Assembly: GCF_012935695.1 (NCBI RefSeq)
Contig: NZ_CP052859.1
Coordinates: 2,025,001 to 2,089,000 of the forward strand
Length of the DNA: 64,000 bases
Source: Pseudomonas sp. ADAK18
GTDB taxonomy: Bacteria; Pseudomonadota; Gammaproteobacteria; Pseudomonadales; Pseudomonadaceae
Reading direction: 5' to 3'
Below the pieces are notes generated by a model. It searched no databases. It saw nothing but the letters and a program-made list of their open reading frames with translations, and was not told where the DNA came from. The translations under genes and the position numbers were made by a program. Every line of letters starts with the position of its first letter. Positions within the stretch are counted from its first letter, which is position 1. Positions 8,267 to 16,544 of the stretch are shown piece by piece.

Positions 8267-8839
8267 TCAGCTGACAAAAATGATCTTCGACACCAACTCG
8301 ACAATGTTTTTCGCCTGCATTTTCTTCATCAGGCGCGCCCGGTGGACTTCCACGGTGCGGTGGGAGATTTCCAGTTGTTTAGCGATTTCCTTGGACTTCA
8401 GCCCGTTGACGATGAGCATCGCGATTTCCCGTTCCCGGGGTGTGAGGTCGCCGGTGCCGTGGTGCGTGCGGTTCAGGCGCTCGAAGTGCCAGACCATCAG
8501 CTTGAACGGGTCGTCCGGGGTCAGGGTGTAGCCATGGGACTTGGCCCAGAACACCTCGCCGTTCTTGTGTTGCATGAAGCGCTCATCGGAATAGGAGTCG
8601 CTGGGGCTGTTGTGCAACCAGTCGAGGCTGCGCTTGCCGATGGCGTGGTAGTCGGCTTGGGAGGGGTAGATCAGCAGGGTCAACTGATTGAGCAGCTCGT
8701 CGCGCTGATAGCCGAACAACTGCAGGAAGGCTTCATTGCAGTCGAGTATCGCCCGGTGGCTGGTGATCAGTTGCGGGGCGGGCGACACCTTGAACGCCAG
8801 GCATTCGATGTCTTGGAGTTGTTGTGCAAAGACGGTCAT
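8267..8839 (-). CDS. PAS-domain LuxR-type transcriptional regulator
   Basis: This is a 190-residue one-component regulator. A PAS-like sensor spans about 15-120 (ILDCNEAFLQLFGYQRDELL, then HKNGEVFWAKSHGYTL). A LuxR/GerE helix-turn-helix spans about 130-190 (LTPREREIAMLIVNGLKSKE, then HRTVEVHRARLMKKM). It lacks a receiver domain, so it probably senses a small molecule or redox state directly. It is divergent from the thiolase operon starting at 8992 and lies upstream of the PSD-like gene in the same orientation, so it may control either. Confidence 0.88.
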   Translation of the reverse strand: MTVFAQQLQDIECLAFKVSPAPQLITSHRAILDCNEAFLQLFGYQRDELLNQLTLLIYPSQADYHAIGKRSLDWLHNSPSDSYSDERFMQHKNGEVFWAKSHGYTLTPDDPFKLMVWHFERLNRTHHGTGDLTPREREIAMLIVNGLKSKEIAKQLEISHRTVEVHRARLMKKMQAKNIVELVSKIIFVS

Positions 8840-8991
8840 CGGGCATCCTGCCTCAGGTTGAATCCGGCCATGGCGAACGCCGCCTGTCGCAGCGGCTACT
8901 TACCCATGTAAGTAGTTGCACGAACTAGCGGGAAATTGGCACGGTAGTTCATTGTAGGGAAAGTTCGAGCCAAGAGAAGAAGAAATTAAAC

Positions 8992-10170
8992 ATGCCTGTT
9001 GATTGCGTATCGATTGTTGCTGCCGGTCACTCCCGTTTTGGCCGCCTGGACGGTGCCAAGCTGGAAGATCTGATCGTCCAGGTTACCCGCGAGGCCCTGG
9101 CGGACGCGGCCATTGACGCCTCGGAGATCGATGCGCTGTTTCTCGGGCACTTCAACTCGGGGATGGTCCCTGACGGTTTTCCCGCCTCGCTGATGCTGCA
9201 AGCCGATCCCGGCCTGCGGTTCAAGCCGGCCACCCGCTGTGAGAACGCCTGTGCCTCGGGTTCGGCGGCGATTCAGGCGGGGATCAACGCAATTCTCTCC
9301 GGCTCAGCCGAACTGGTACTGGTGGTGGGCGCGGAAAAGATGACCGGCAACTCCACCGCCGAGGTCACCCGGGCGCTGGCCGGTGCCGGTTACCAGAATG
9401 ATGCGGCCGAAGCCGGCTTGAGTTTCCCGCAGTTGTTCGGCATGGCCTCGCGGCAGTACGCCGAGCGCTACCATTGCCCGATGGCTTCAATGGCGGCCAT
9501 CGCCACCAAGAACCACTCCAATGCCATGGCCAATCCTTTGGCGCAGATGCGCAAGGTCATGGATTTTGAGCATTGCAACAACGTCTCTCAGAGCAACCCG
9601 TATGTGGCGGACTCCCTGCGCCTGACGGATTGCTCATTGATCAGCGACGGTGCCGCCGCCATCATCCTGGCCTCGCCCAAGCGTGCCCGGCTGTTTCGGC
9701 GTGACGTGCAGATTCGTACGATGGCCCAGGTCAACGATTTCCTGCCGATTGCCCAGCGCGACATCCTTGCGTTTGACGGCCCGCAGCGGGCGATTCACTC
9801 GGCCTTGCGCGGGGCCAATGTGACCCTGGCAGACCTGAGTTTTGCCGAAGTCCACGACTGCTTCACCATCGCTGAACTGCTGATCTACGAAGCCATGGGC
9901 CTGGCGCCCAAGGGCGAAGGGCATCGGGCGTTGGATTCCGGTGTGGTGCGCGCTGGCGGGCGCTTGCCGGTGAACCTGTCCGGCGGGCTCAAGGCCAAAG
10001 GGCATCCGGTGGGCGCCACTGGAGTCTCGATGCATGCCCTGGCGTTTCGTCAATTGACGGGGGAGCCCATTGGCCTGTCGGTGCCCAACCCCGAGTTCGG
10101 CCTGGTGTTCAATATGGGTGGGATGGCGGTCGCCAACTATGCCTCGGTGCTGCAAGTACGCCGGAGCTGA
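8992..10170 (+). CDS. Thiolase-family acyl-CoA acetyltransferase
   Basis: This 392-residue thiolase has its nucleophilic Cys87 in ENACASGSAA. The C-terminal His and Cys loops are NLSGGLKAKGHPVGATGVS and the VFNMGGMA region. The sequence is closest in style to SCP2/acetyl-CoA acetyltransferase thiolases that act in degradative pathways. The CoA ligase gene begins 2 bp after its stop and an MHS transporter follows, pointing to catabolism of a carboxylic acid through a CoA thioester. The substrate cannot be read from sequence. Confidence 0.9.
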   Translation: MPVDCVSIVAAGHSRFGRLDGAKLEDLIVQVTREALADAAIDASEIDALFLGHFNSGMVPDGFPASLMLQADPGLRFKPATRCENACASGSAAIQAGINAILSGSAELVLVVGAEKMTGNSTAEVTRALAGAGYQNDAAEAGLSFPQLFGMASRQYAERYHCPMASMAAIATKNHSNAMANPLAQMRKVMDFEHCNNVSQSNPYVADSLRLTDCSLISDGAAAIILASPKRARLFRRDVQIRTMAQVNDFLPIAQRDILAFDGPQRAIHSALRGANVTLADLSFAEVHDCFTIAELLIYEAMGLAPKGEGHRALDSGVVRAGGRLPVNLSGGLKAKGHPVGATGVSMHALAFRQLTGEPIGLSVPNPEFGLVFNMGGMAVANYASVLQVRRS

Positions 10171-10172
10171 GG

Positions 10173-11705
10173 ATGAACATCGCCAATTGGCTGCACGATA
10201 CCAGCCGCCGTTACCCGCAACGCCCGGCGCTGTTTGAAGGCGCCCGCCAAATCGCCGACTACGCCACCTTTGCCACCCGCGTTCGTCAACGTGCCGCGCA
10301 CCTGATGGACGTTCACGGCATTGTGCCGGGCGACCATGTGGCGCTGTTGATGAAGAACTGTTGTGAATACCTGGAACTGCTCTACGCCATCTGGTGGGTC
10401 GGTGCAGTGGCGGTGCCGGTCAACAGCAAGCTGCACCCTGGCGAAGCCGCCTGGATCGCCGAAAATGCCGAGGCCCGGTTGATCTTTACCGACGGCGGCC
10501 AGGTGTTTTCATCCCAGGGTTTACCCGCCGAATGCCGCGAGTTGGACGGACGAACGCCGCCGGACAGCGCCGGCGATTCAGGGCTGGAATTCCCCTGCAT
10601 TCGTCAGGATCACGACCTGGCGTGGCTGTTCTACACCTCCGGCACCACCGGGCGGTCCAAGGGCGTGATGCTGTCCCACGGCAACCTGATCGCCATGTCG
10701 CTGTGCTACGCCACGGACGTGGACCCGGTCAACGCCGGGGACGCCGCGGTGTATGCCGCGCCGATGTCCCATGGCGCCGGTCTCTACAACTTTATCCATG
10801 TGCGCTGCGGCGCACGCCATGTGGTCCCTGAGTCCCGTGGTTTTGATGCCGTCGAGCTGTTCGGGCTGGCGGCGGAGCTGGGTAATGTCTCGTTGTTCGC
10901 CGCGCCGACCATGGTCAAGCGCATGGTGGAACAGGCGCGTCGCCAGGAATACGCAGGCGAGGGGATCAAGACCATTGTCTACGGCGGCGGCCCGATGTAC
11001 CTGGCCGACCTGATGGATGCCGTCGAAAGCTTTGGCCCGCGCCTGGTGCAGATCTATGGCCAGGGCGAGAGCCCGATGACCATCAGTGTCTTGCCACGCG
11101 AACTGATCGCTGACCGGCAACGGTCGGATTGGGCCACGCTGGCGGGGTCTGTTGGGCAGGCGCAATCCTGCGTGGAAATCCGCATTCTGGATGCAACCCA
11201 CAGCCCTGTGCCTTGCGGCGAGCGCGGAGAAATCGCCGTGCGTGGCGCCACCGTGATGCAGGGCTATTGGCATAACGAAACAGCCACCCGCCAGACCCTG
11301 GTGGATGGGTGGCTATTGACCGGCGACATCGGCTTTATGGACCCGGCCGGCTACCTGACGCTCACCGATCGCTCCAAGGATGTGATCATCACCGGCGGCA
11401 GCAATGTGTACCCCCGGGAAGTCGAGGAAGTGCTGGCGCAGCACCCCGATGTGTTTGAAGTCTGCGTGGTCGGTGAGCCGGATGCGCAGTGGGGCGAGTC
11501 AGTGGTAGCCTTTGTGGTTTCCCGGGACGCACAGGCGCTCAATGAAGCGCTGCTCAACGCCTGGTTTATCGAGCGCATGGCCTCGTTCAAAAAACCCAAG
11601 AAGTACCTGTTTCGTAGCGATTTGCCGAAGAACAGCTACGGCAAGGTTCTCAAGACACAATTGCGGCAGTGGTTGAAAGACACGAGCATTACCGCCGTTC
11701 CCTGA
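10173..11705 (+). CDS. AMP-forming acyl-CoA synthetase
   Basis: This 510-residue ANL-superfamily ligase activates a carboxylate as acyl-AMP and then acyl-CoA. The P-loop-like A3 motif is YTSGTTGRSKGVMLSHGN at about 151-168. QIYGQGESP is the A5 region, GWLLTGDIGFMDPAGY is A7, and DRSKDVIITGGSNVYPREVE covers A8. The catalytic lysine of A10 is in LPKNSYGKVLK. It is full length for the family. It is coupled to the thiolase gene, so its product is probably that enzyme's pathway precursor. Chain length is not predictable. Confidence 0.9.
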   Translation: MNIANWLHDTSRRYPQRPALFEGARQIADYATFATRVRQRAAHLMDVHGIVPGDHVALLMKNCCEYLELLYAIWWVGAVAVPVNSKLHPGEAAWIAENAEARLIFTDGGQVFSSQGLPAECRELDGRTPPDSAGDSGLEFPCIRQDHDLAWLFYTSGTTGRSKGVMLSHGNLIAMSLCYATDVDPVNAGDAAVYAAPMSHGAGLYNFIHVRCGARHVVPESRGFDAVELFGLAAELGNVSLFAAPTMVKRMVEQARRQEYAGEGIKTIVYGGGPMYLADLMDAVESFGPRLVQIYGQGESPMTISVLPRELIADRQRSDWATLAGSVGQAQSCVEIRILDATHSPVPCGERGEIAVRGATVMQGYWHNETATRQTLVDGWLLTGDIGFMDPAGYLTLTDRSKDVIITGGSNVYPREVEEVLAQHPDVFEVCVVGEPDAQWGESVVAFVVSRDAQALNEALLNAWFIERMASFKKPKKYLFRSDLPKNSYGKVLKTQLRQWLKDTSITAVP

Positions 11706-11745
11706 AGCGTTTTCCATGGACAGACATCAGACAGGAGTCCTTTAG

Positions 11746-13095
11746 ATGGGCATTCAACAGCAGGACACGGCCCGCAAGCGGCGCCGTGCGTTTATCGGTG
11801 CCACCTCCGGTCACCTGATCGAGTGGTACGACTACGGCGTCTATGGTTTTCTCGCCGTGTACATCGGCCAGGCTTTCTTCGTTTCCGACGACCCCACCAC
11901 CAGCCTGCTGGCGAGCTTCGCCGCCTTTGCCCTGAGCTTTTTCATCCGACCTCTGGGTGGGCTGTTCTTCGGCCCGCTGGCGGACAAGATCGGCCGGCGC
12001 AAGACCCTGATCACTGTGCTGGTGATGATGACCGGTTCGACCTGCCTGCTGGGTCTGTTGCCGACCTACGCCAGCATTGGGATCGCCGCGCCCATCCTGT
12101 TGGTACTGGTGCGTTGCGTGCAGGGCTTCTCGGCGGGTGGTGAAATCGGCACGGTGACCAGCTTCATCTCCGAATACGCCGGCCCCGGTCGACGTGGGTT
12201 CGCTACCTGCTGGCTGATGGTGACGGCGGTACTCGGCCTGCTGGTCGGGGGCGCCGTGGCCAACGGCATGACCTGGATCCTCGGCGCCGAGCTGATGCAA
12301 GAGTGGGCCTGGCGCATTCCGTTCCTGATCGCCGCGCCCTTGGGCATGATCTCCATGTACATCCGCCTCAAGCTGGAAGACAGCCCCGAGTTTCTTGCCT
12401 TGCAGCGCGCAGGACAGACCTCCCGGGCGCCACTGCGGGAAGTCTGGCAGTGGAAACGGGCGATTGCCCTGGTGTTCTTCATCATCACCCTGCACAGCTC
12501 GATCTTCTATCTGGTACTGACCTTCGCCTCGACCTATATGTCGAAAATCCTCAAGTTCGAAAGCGGCACCACGCTGCTCTACGTGTTTGTCGCCAGTTTT
12601 TCGGCGGCCTTTGTGATGCCGTTTGGTGGCGCGTTTACCGACAAGTACGGGCGTAAGCCGTTCTTGCTGGTGATTGGTACGCTGGCCACGTTGGCGATGT
12701 TTTGGCTGTTCAAGTCAGCCCCGACGGCGACGGCCACCTCGTTCTTCTTCCCGCTGATGGCGGTGGCGATCCTGTTCGGGCTGTACGCTTCGTCGACCTA
12801 CGCGCTGATGAGTGAACTGCTGCCCACACGCATCCGCTCCACCGGTATTGCCGTGGCCTACAACGTCCCGGTGGCGGTATTCGGTGGCAGTGCGCCGCTG
12901 ATTTCCACCTGGCTGATCAAGGCCACCGGCGACATCACGTCGCCCTGGTACTTTTATGTAGGCACGGGCGTGGTGTCGCTGATCGCCCTGGTGATTTTGC
13001 GCAAGGAAGATTTTGTGGCCATTGGCAGTGCGGTGGTAACGCCTGTGGATGGGCGAGGGGAGTTGGGACTGGCACCAGCTTCGCCCGTCAGTTAA
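11746..13095 (+). CDS. MFS transporter of the metabolite:H+ symporter (MHS) family
   Basis: This 449-residue inner-membrane symporter resembles ShiA/KgtP/ProP proteins. The family opening GATSGHLIEWYDYGVYGFLA is followed by MFS motif A, GPLADKIGRRKTL, and its second-half copy AFTDKYGRKPFLL. About 12 hydrophobic segments are visible. It is 40 bp after the CoA ligase gene and probably imports the acid that the ligase activates. An AGGAGT ribosome-binding site precedes the ATG. Confidence 0.9.
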   Translation: MGIQQQDTARKRRRAFIGATSGHLIEWYDYGVYGFLAVYIGQAFFVSDDPTTSLLASFAAFALSFFIRPLGGLFFGPLADKIGRRKTLITVLVMMTGSTCLLGLLPTYASIGIAAPILLVLVRCVQGFSAGGEIGTVTSFISEYAGPGRRGFATCWLMVTAVLGLLVGGAVANGMTWILGAELMQEWAWRIPFLIAAPLGMISMYIRLKLEDSPEFLALQRAGQTSRAPLREVWQWKRAIALVFFIITLHSSIFYLVLTFASTYMSKILKFESGTTLLYVFVASFSAAFVMPFGGAFTDKYGRKPFLLVIGTLATLAMFWLFKSAPTATATSFFFPLMAVAILFGLYASSTYALMSELLPTRIRSTGIAVAYNVPVAVFGGSAPLISTWLIKATGDITSPWYFYVGTGVVSLIALVILRKEDFVAIGSAVVTPVDGRGELGLAPASPVS

Positions 13096-13419
13096 GGACG
13101 GTTGTCCTAAGGTGAGCGGATATACCTGATACAGCTCAATTAAGGTTGAACTCGGTCCCTGTGGCGAGCGGGCTTGCCCGCGTTGGGTCGCGAAGCGATC
13201 CTGATAAAGTGATTGCGGTCTACCGGAAAGAACTCAGAGACCTTCTCGGGGCTGCTACGCAGCCCAACGGGAGCAAGCTCCCTCGCCACAGGTTAATTAT
13301 TGCACGCTCTATTTCATTAACTGGCCGACGTTAGGGCTGGCCCGCCGACCCGATTTAAAAACCGCTGGATCAGGCTGCTCACTTCATCCGGGGTTACCCG
13401 GTGTGATAACGCCGGGTTG
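13096..13419. other. Gene-free interval of 324 bp
   Basis: It holds the REPIN at 13158-13292 and otherwise no credible gene. Short open frames here translate repeat arms or run antisense to the following gene. No strong terminator with a T-run is seen directly after the MHS transporter, so the palindrome may serve as the 3' end structure. Confidence 0.6.
13158..13292. repeat. REPIN-type palindrome after MHS transporter
   Basis: The left arm CCTGTGGCGAGCGGGCTTGC pairs with the right arm ending CTCCCTCGCCACAGG. The two arms carry different variants of the core (GCGGGCTTGCCCGC versus GGGAGCAAGCTCCC), so it is a hybrid of the forms at 3201 and 30981. Confidence 0.85.
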
Positions 13420-13851
13420 TCAGCCAGCGGCTTGCGGCTGGATCTGTAACGCTCCATCCACATCCTTGACCAGCCCACTGGCCACCAACAGCGGCAACAA
13501 CTGTTTGTGCAATTGCGGCTCAACAAATTCCTTCACCGTCGCCAGTTCCAGGGTGCCGCTCAGGGGCAATTCGGCCTTGGTGTAGGACAACCAGGCTTTT
13601 TTCAGCATCAGCAGCACATCGCTGCCGGCGGTGGAGGCGAAGCGGCGGTTGGCCGTTTGGCCCTGGAAGTCGAAGGTGTGCTGGAATTCGTAACCGGTCT
13701 CGTCGCCGCTGCTGGCCACGCAGCGTATGCAGGCGCAGGGGCCTGCGGCGAAGGCGGCAATCAGGTAGCTGTTGAAGTCCACCACGGGCTTGAGCGACAG
13801 ACGCTTGTCCACTTCAAACAGGTCCCCAGTCATTTTTTCGTCAGTGTTCAA
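13420..13851 (-). CDS. Conserved hypothetical protein with a CACIRC cysteine cluster
   Basis: This is a small soluble protein of 137-143 residues whose function I do not recognise. The first in-frame start is TTG at 13851, with AGGA nearby; an ATG six codons later (13833) is the alternative. The N-terminal half has a short hydrophobic stretch, FNSYLIAAFAAGPCACIRC, with three closely spaced cysteines that could bind metal or be redox active. The C-terminal half reads LELATVKEFVEPQLHKQLLP and looks helical. It stands alone and is convergent with the MHS transporter. Confidence 0.6.
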   Translation of the reverse strand: MNTDEKMTGDLFEVDKRLSLKPVVDFNSYLIAAFAAGPCACIRCVASSGDETGYEFQHTFDFQGQTANRRFASTAGSDVLLMLKKAWLSYTKAELPLSGTLELATVKEFVEPQLHKQLLPLLVASGLVKDVDGALQIQPQAAG

Positions 13852-14086
13852 CGTCCTATTCCTTGCAAGTCGGCGGCTGGCTTTTCAAGCGCGGCACCAT
13901 AACAGCCGAAGGGCGCGCGTGGGTATTTTTTGCGTACGGGGCACCCTTGGTCGGTGTGTATCGCTACGTATCTACCTTGCGCGCAGCCACGGTGACATAC
14001 AAAACCCTGGGCATGCTGACACCCTGGGGATACATGCAAGCTTCCTAATGAGCTCACCGCATTCGTGCACTCACCGGAGAACTGCA

Positions 14087-14506
14087 ATGACTCGTCCCCG
14101 TGCCATCCTCGGTATCGCCTTGGCCCTTGCCACCTTCACGAACCTGTGCCATGCCGAAGACAAACAACCACCGCAAAACTGGCAGGCCGGGCTGCACCGT
14201 ACTGACCTGACGCGGGGCGACCTTGATGTAGCCGGTCGCGAAGTGATCCAGGTGCGTGTGGATTTCGATCCGGGCGTAACGTCGCCCAAGCATGCTCACC
14301 CTGGGGTCGAAGTGGCCCACGTACTGGCGGGCACGTTCGAGTATCAGCTTGATGGACGGCCTACGGTCATCCTCAAAGCCGGTGATTCGTTGCTGATTCC
14401 AGCGGGCATTGCTCATGTGGCGAAGAATGTCGGTGCCACCAAGGGATCGGAACTGGCGACCTATATCGTCAAGAAAGACCTGCCATTGGTGGTACTGGAG
14501 AAATAA
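14087..14506 (+). CDS. Exported cupin-domain protein
   Basis: This is a 139-residue single-domain cupin with an N-terminal signal peptide (ILGIALALATFTNLCHA). Cupin motif 1 is SPKHAHPGVEVAHVLAGTFE with candidate metal ligands His, His and Glu. Motif 2 is DSLLIPAGIAHVAKN. The frame is open far upstream, but ATG 14087 is chosen because it gives the signal peptide directly and has GGAG before it. Such small exported cupins are common in Pseudomonas and of unknown function. Confidence 0.82.
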   Translation: MTRPRAILGIALALATFTNLCHAEDKQPPQNWQAGLHRTDLTRGDLDVAGREVIQVRVDFDPGVTSPKHAHPGVEVAHVLAGTFEYQLDGRPTVILKAGDSLLIPAGIAHVAKNVGATKGSELATYIVKKDLPLVVLEK

Positions 14507-14523
14507 CCGGGCGGCTGCGGCAA

Positions 14524-14555
14524 GCCTGGGGAAGGCCCCAGGCGGACGCTGTTTT
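14524..14555 (+). terminator. Possible rho-independent terminator after cupin gene
   Basis: Perfect 8-bp stem GCCTGGGG / CCCCAGGC (14524-14543) with loop AAGG. A GTTTTT run follows seven bases later, so the spacing is not ideal. Confidence 0.4.
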
Positions 14556-14644
14556 TCGCATAACAATAGATCCCGATATTCTTTTCCGGTCTCAGGATTG
14601 GTCATTACTCTCGTGGGCCTTCTCGACCTCACGACAGATCCCTC

Positions 14645-15667
14645 ATGAAACCGACTCCCTTCAAGCGTTCCGCGCTGACCCTCCTGACCACTTCCCTTGC
14701 CGCCATCAGTGCACTGCTCAGCCCCGGTGCCCAGGCCGAAGGCAAGATCAGCATCGCCCAGCAGTTTGGTATCGGTTACCTGATCCTCGATGTGGTGCGT
14801 GACCAGCACTTGATCGAGAAGCAGGGCAAGGCGCAGGGCCTGGATATCCAGGTGGAATGGAACAGTATCTCCGGCGCCACCGCGATGAACGAATCGCTGT
14901 TGGCCGGTGCGCTGGACGTGGTGTCGGCAGGCGTGCCGCCGATGCTCACCCTGTGGGACCGCACCAAGGGCAAACAGAACGTCAAGGCCATTGCTTCCCT
15001 GGGGTCGATGCCCAACTACCTGCTGACCAACAACCCGAACGTGAAGAGCCTCAAGGACTTTACCGAAAAGGACCGTATCGCCGTGCCCGCCGCCGGCGTT
15101 GGTTTCCAGTCACGCACGCTGCAGATTGAAACGGCCAAGCAGTTCGGCAATGACCAGTACAAGAAATTCGACGACATTTCCATCAGCCTGGCGCACCCGG
15201 ATGCGACGGCTGCGCTGATTGCCGGTGGTTCGGAGATCAACGCGCACTTTTCCAGCCCGCCGTTCCAGTACCAGGAACTGTTGAATCCCAAGGTGCACAA
15301 AGTGCTCAGTTCCTACGACATCCTAGGCGGCCAGGCCACGTTCAACGTGCTGTACACCACACAGAAGTTCCACGACGAAAACCCGAAGACCTACAAGGCG
15401 TTTTATGACGCCCTGGCTGAGGCCGAGCAGATCATCAAGGCTGACAAACCGGCCGCGGCCCAGGCGTATATCCGTGTCGAGCAATCGAAACTGCCGTTGG
15501 CGCTGGTGGAGAAAATCGTCGAAGACCCGGAAATCGACTTCACCATCGTGCCCCAGCGCACCTTTATCTACGCCGAGAAACTGCAGGAGCTGGGGGTGTT
15601 GAAGAACAAGGCGGGCAGTTGGAAGGATTATTTCTTTGAAGAGGCCCATGGGGGTGAGGGGAGCTGA
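14645..15667 (+). CDS. Orphan NitT/TauT-type ABC substrate-binding protein
   Basis: This is a 340-residue periplasmic binding protein with a signal peptide (LTLLTTSLAAISALLSPGAQA). The mature protein starts GKISIAQQFGIGYLILDVV. SISGATAMNESLLAGALDVV and the later FTEKDRIAVPAAG are typical of the nitrate/sulfonate/taurine family. No permease or ATPase gene is adjacent: AraC follows on the other strand and a cupin precedes. It must share transporter subunits encoded elsewhere, or act as a sensor. Confidence 0.85.
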   Translation: MKPTPFKRSALTLLTTSLAAISALLSPGAQAEGKISIAQQFGIGYLILDVVRDQHLIEKQGKAQGLDIQVEWNSISGATAMNESLLAGALDVVSAGVPPMLTLWDRTKGKQNVKAIASLGSMPNYLLTNNPNVKSLKDFTEKDRIAVPAAGVGFQSRTLQIETAKQFGNDQYKKFDDISISLAHPDATAALIAGGSEINAHFSSPPFQYQELLNPKVHKVLSSYDILGGQATFNVLYTTQKFHDENPKTYKAFYDALAEAEQIIKADKPAAAQAYIRVEQSKLPLALVEKIVEDPEIDFTIVPQRTFIYAEKLQELGVLKNKAGSWKDYFFEEAHGGEGS

Positions 15668-15668
15668 G

Positions 15669-16457
15669 CTAGCGGAAAAACTCCCCCGGCGTGGCGTCGA
15701 ACTGTTGCCGGAATGCAGCGATAAACGCTGAAGTCGATTCGTAGCCACAGGCCAATGCCACGTCAGTTACCCGGTCACCTTGTTCCAGCGCGGGCAGGGC
15801 ACTTAATAGACGCAAGCGCTGACGCCATGCCCTGAACGTCAGCCCGGTATCACTGAGGAACAGACGGCTCAGGGTTTTCTCACTCACTTCCAGCTTCTGG
15901 CTCCACTGGCCCAAGGTGGTCTGTTGCTCCGGGTGCTGGTCCAGGCTGCGGTAGATCTGCCGCAGACGACTGTCATGGGGCAGTGGCAGCATCAAGTCGA
16001 CCTTCGGCGCGGCGGCCAGTTGATCCAGCACCACCTGGGCCAGCCGACCTTGGGGGCCATCCTCGACGTACTCCACCGGCAACTCGCTGAAACTGCGAAT
16101 CAACTCGCGCAGCAGGCTGCTGACGGCCAACACCTGACAACGCTCGGCGGCCCAGGCGGTGACACTGCAATCCAGATACAGACTGCGCATTTCGGTATGG
16201 GGCGAACTGAACACCCGGTGTGGCATCCCGGCCGGAATCCATACCGCCCGTTGCGGCGGCGCGACGAAACGTCCGACACTGGTCTGGATCTCCAGTACCC
16301 CGGAGATGGCGTAGGACAACTGCACCCACGGATGACTGTGACGACGGGTCAGGGCACGGTTGGGCAATGATTCAGTGCGCCCATACACCGGGCGCGGCAA
16401 GCTGGATAGCCCGGGAATACTGCGGCGGACGGCTTTCTCATGTCCTTTAGGCGGCAT
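15669..16457 (-). CDS. AraC-family regulator with N-terminal cupin sensor
   Basis: This is a 262-residue regulator. The N-terminal cupin-like ligand domain includes SHPWVQLSYAISGVLEIQTS and AVWIPAGMPHRVFS. The C-terminal double HTH includes LGQWSQKLEVSEKTLSRLFL and VTDVALACGYESTSAFIAAF. This subtype (AraC_E, 6-cysteine-free cupin form) often represses or activates a neighbouring transporter. It lies tail to tail with the orphan binding protein, 1 bp apart, and is divergent from the bile-acid-type symporter at 16545, its most likely target. Confidence 0.88.
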   Translation of the reverse strand: MPPKGHEKAVRRSIPGLSSLPRPVYGRTESLPNRALTRRHSHPWVQLSYAISGVLEIQTSVGRFVAPPQRAVWIPAGMPHRVFSSPHTEMRSLYLDCSVTAWAAERCQVLAVSSLLRELIRSFSELPVEYVEDGPQGRLAQVVLDQLAAAPKVDLMLPLPHDSRLRQIYRSLDQHPEQQTTLGQWSQKLEVSEKTLSRLFLSDTGLTFRAWRQRLRLLSALPALEQGDRVTDVALACGYESTSAFIAAFRQQFDATPGEFFR

Positions 16458-16544
16458 TTAGTGGCTCATTGGCGTTAGTCGGTAACAAGCCGTTACGTTA
16501 GAGTCGCCAGGATGCTCTTGGCAACCCCCTGGAAGATCCTGCTT

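Noticed and set aside
8936..8951. A TTGGCACGGTAGTTCA sequence resembling a sigma-54 promoter before the thiolase gene
   Set aside because: The -24 GG element fits but the -12 GC is replaced by CA, and the associated regulator is not a sigma-54 activator.
13146..13334. A 62-codon open frame after the MHS transporter
   Set aside because: It is a translation of the REPIN arms (GSKLPRH-type peptides that also appear in the TonB receptor insert), with no ribosome-binding site.
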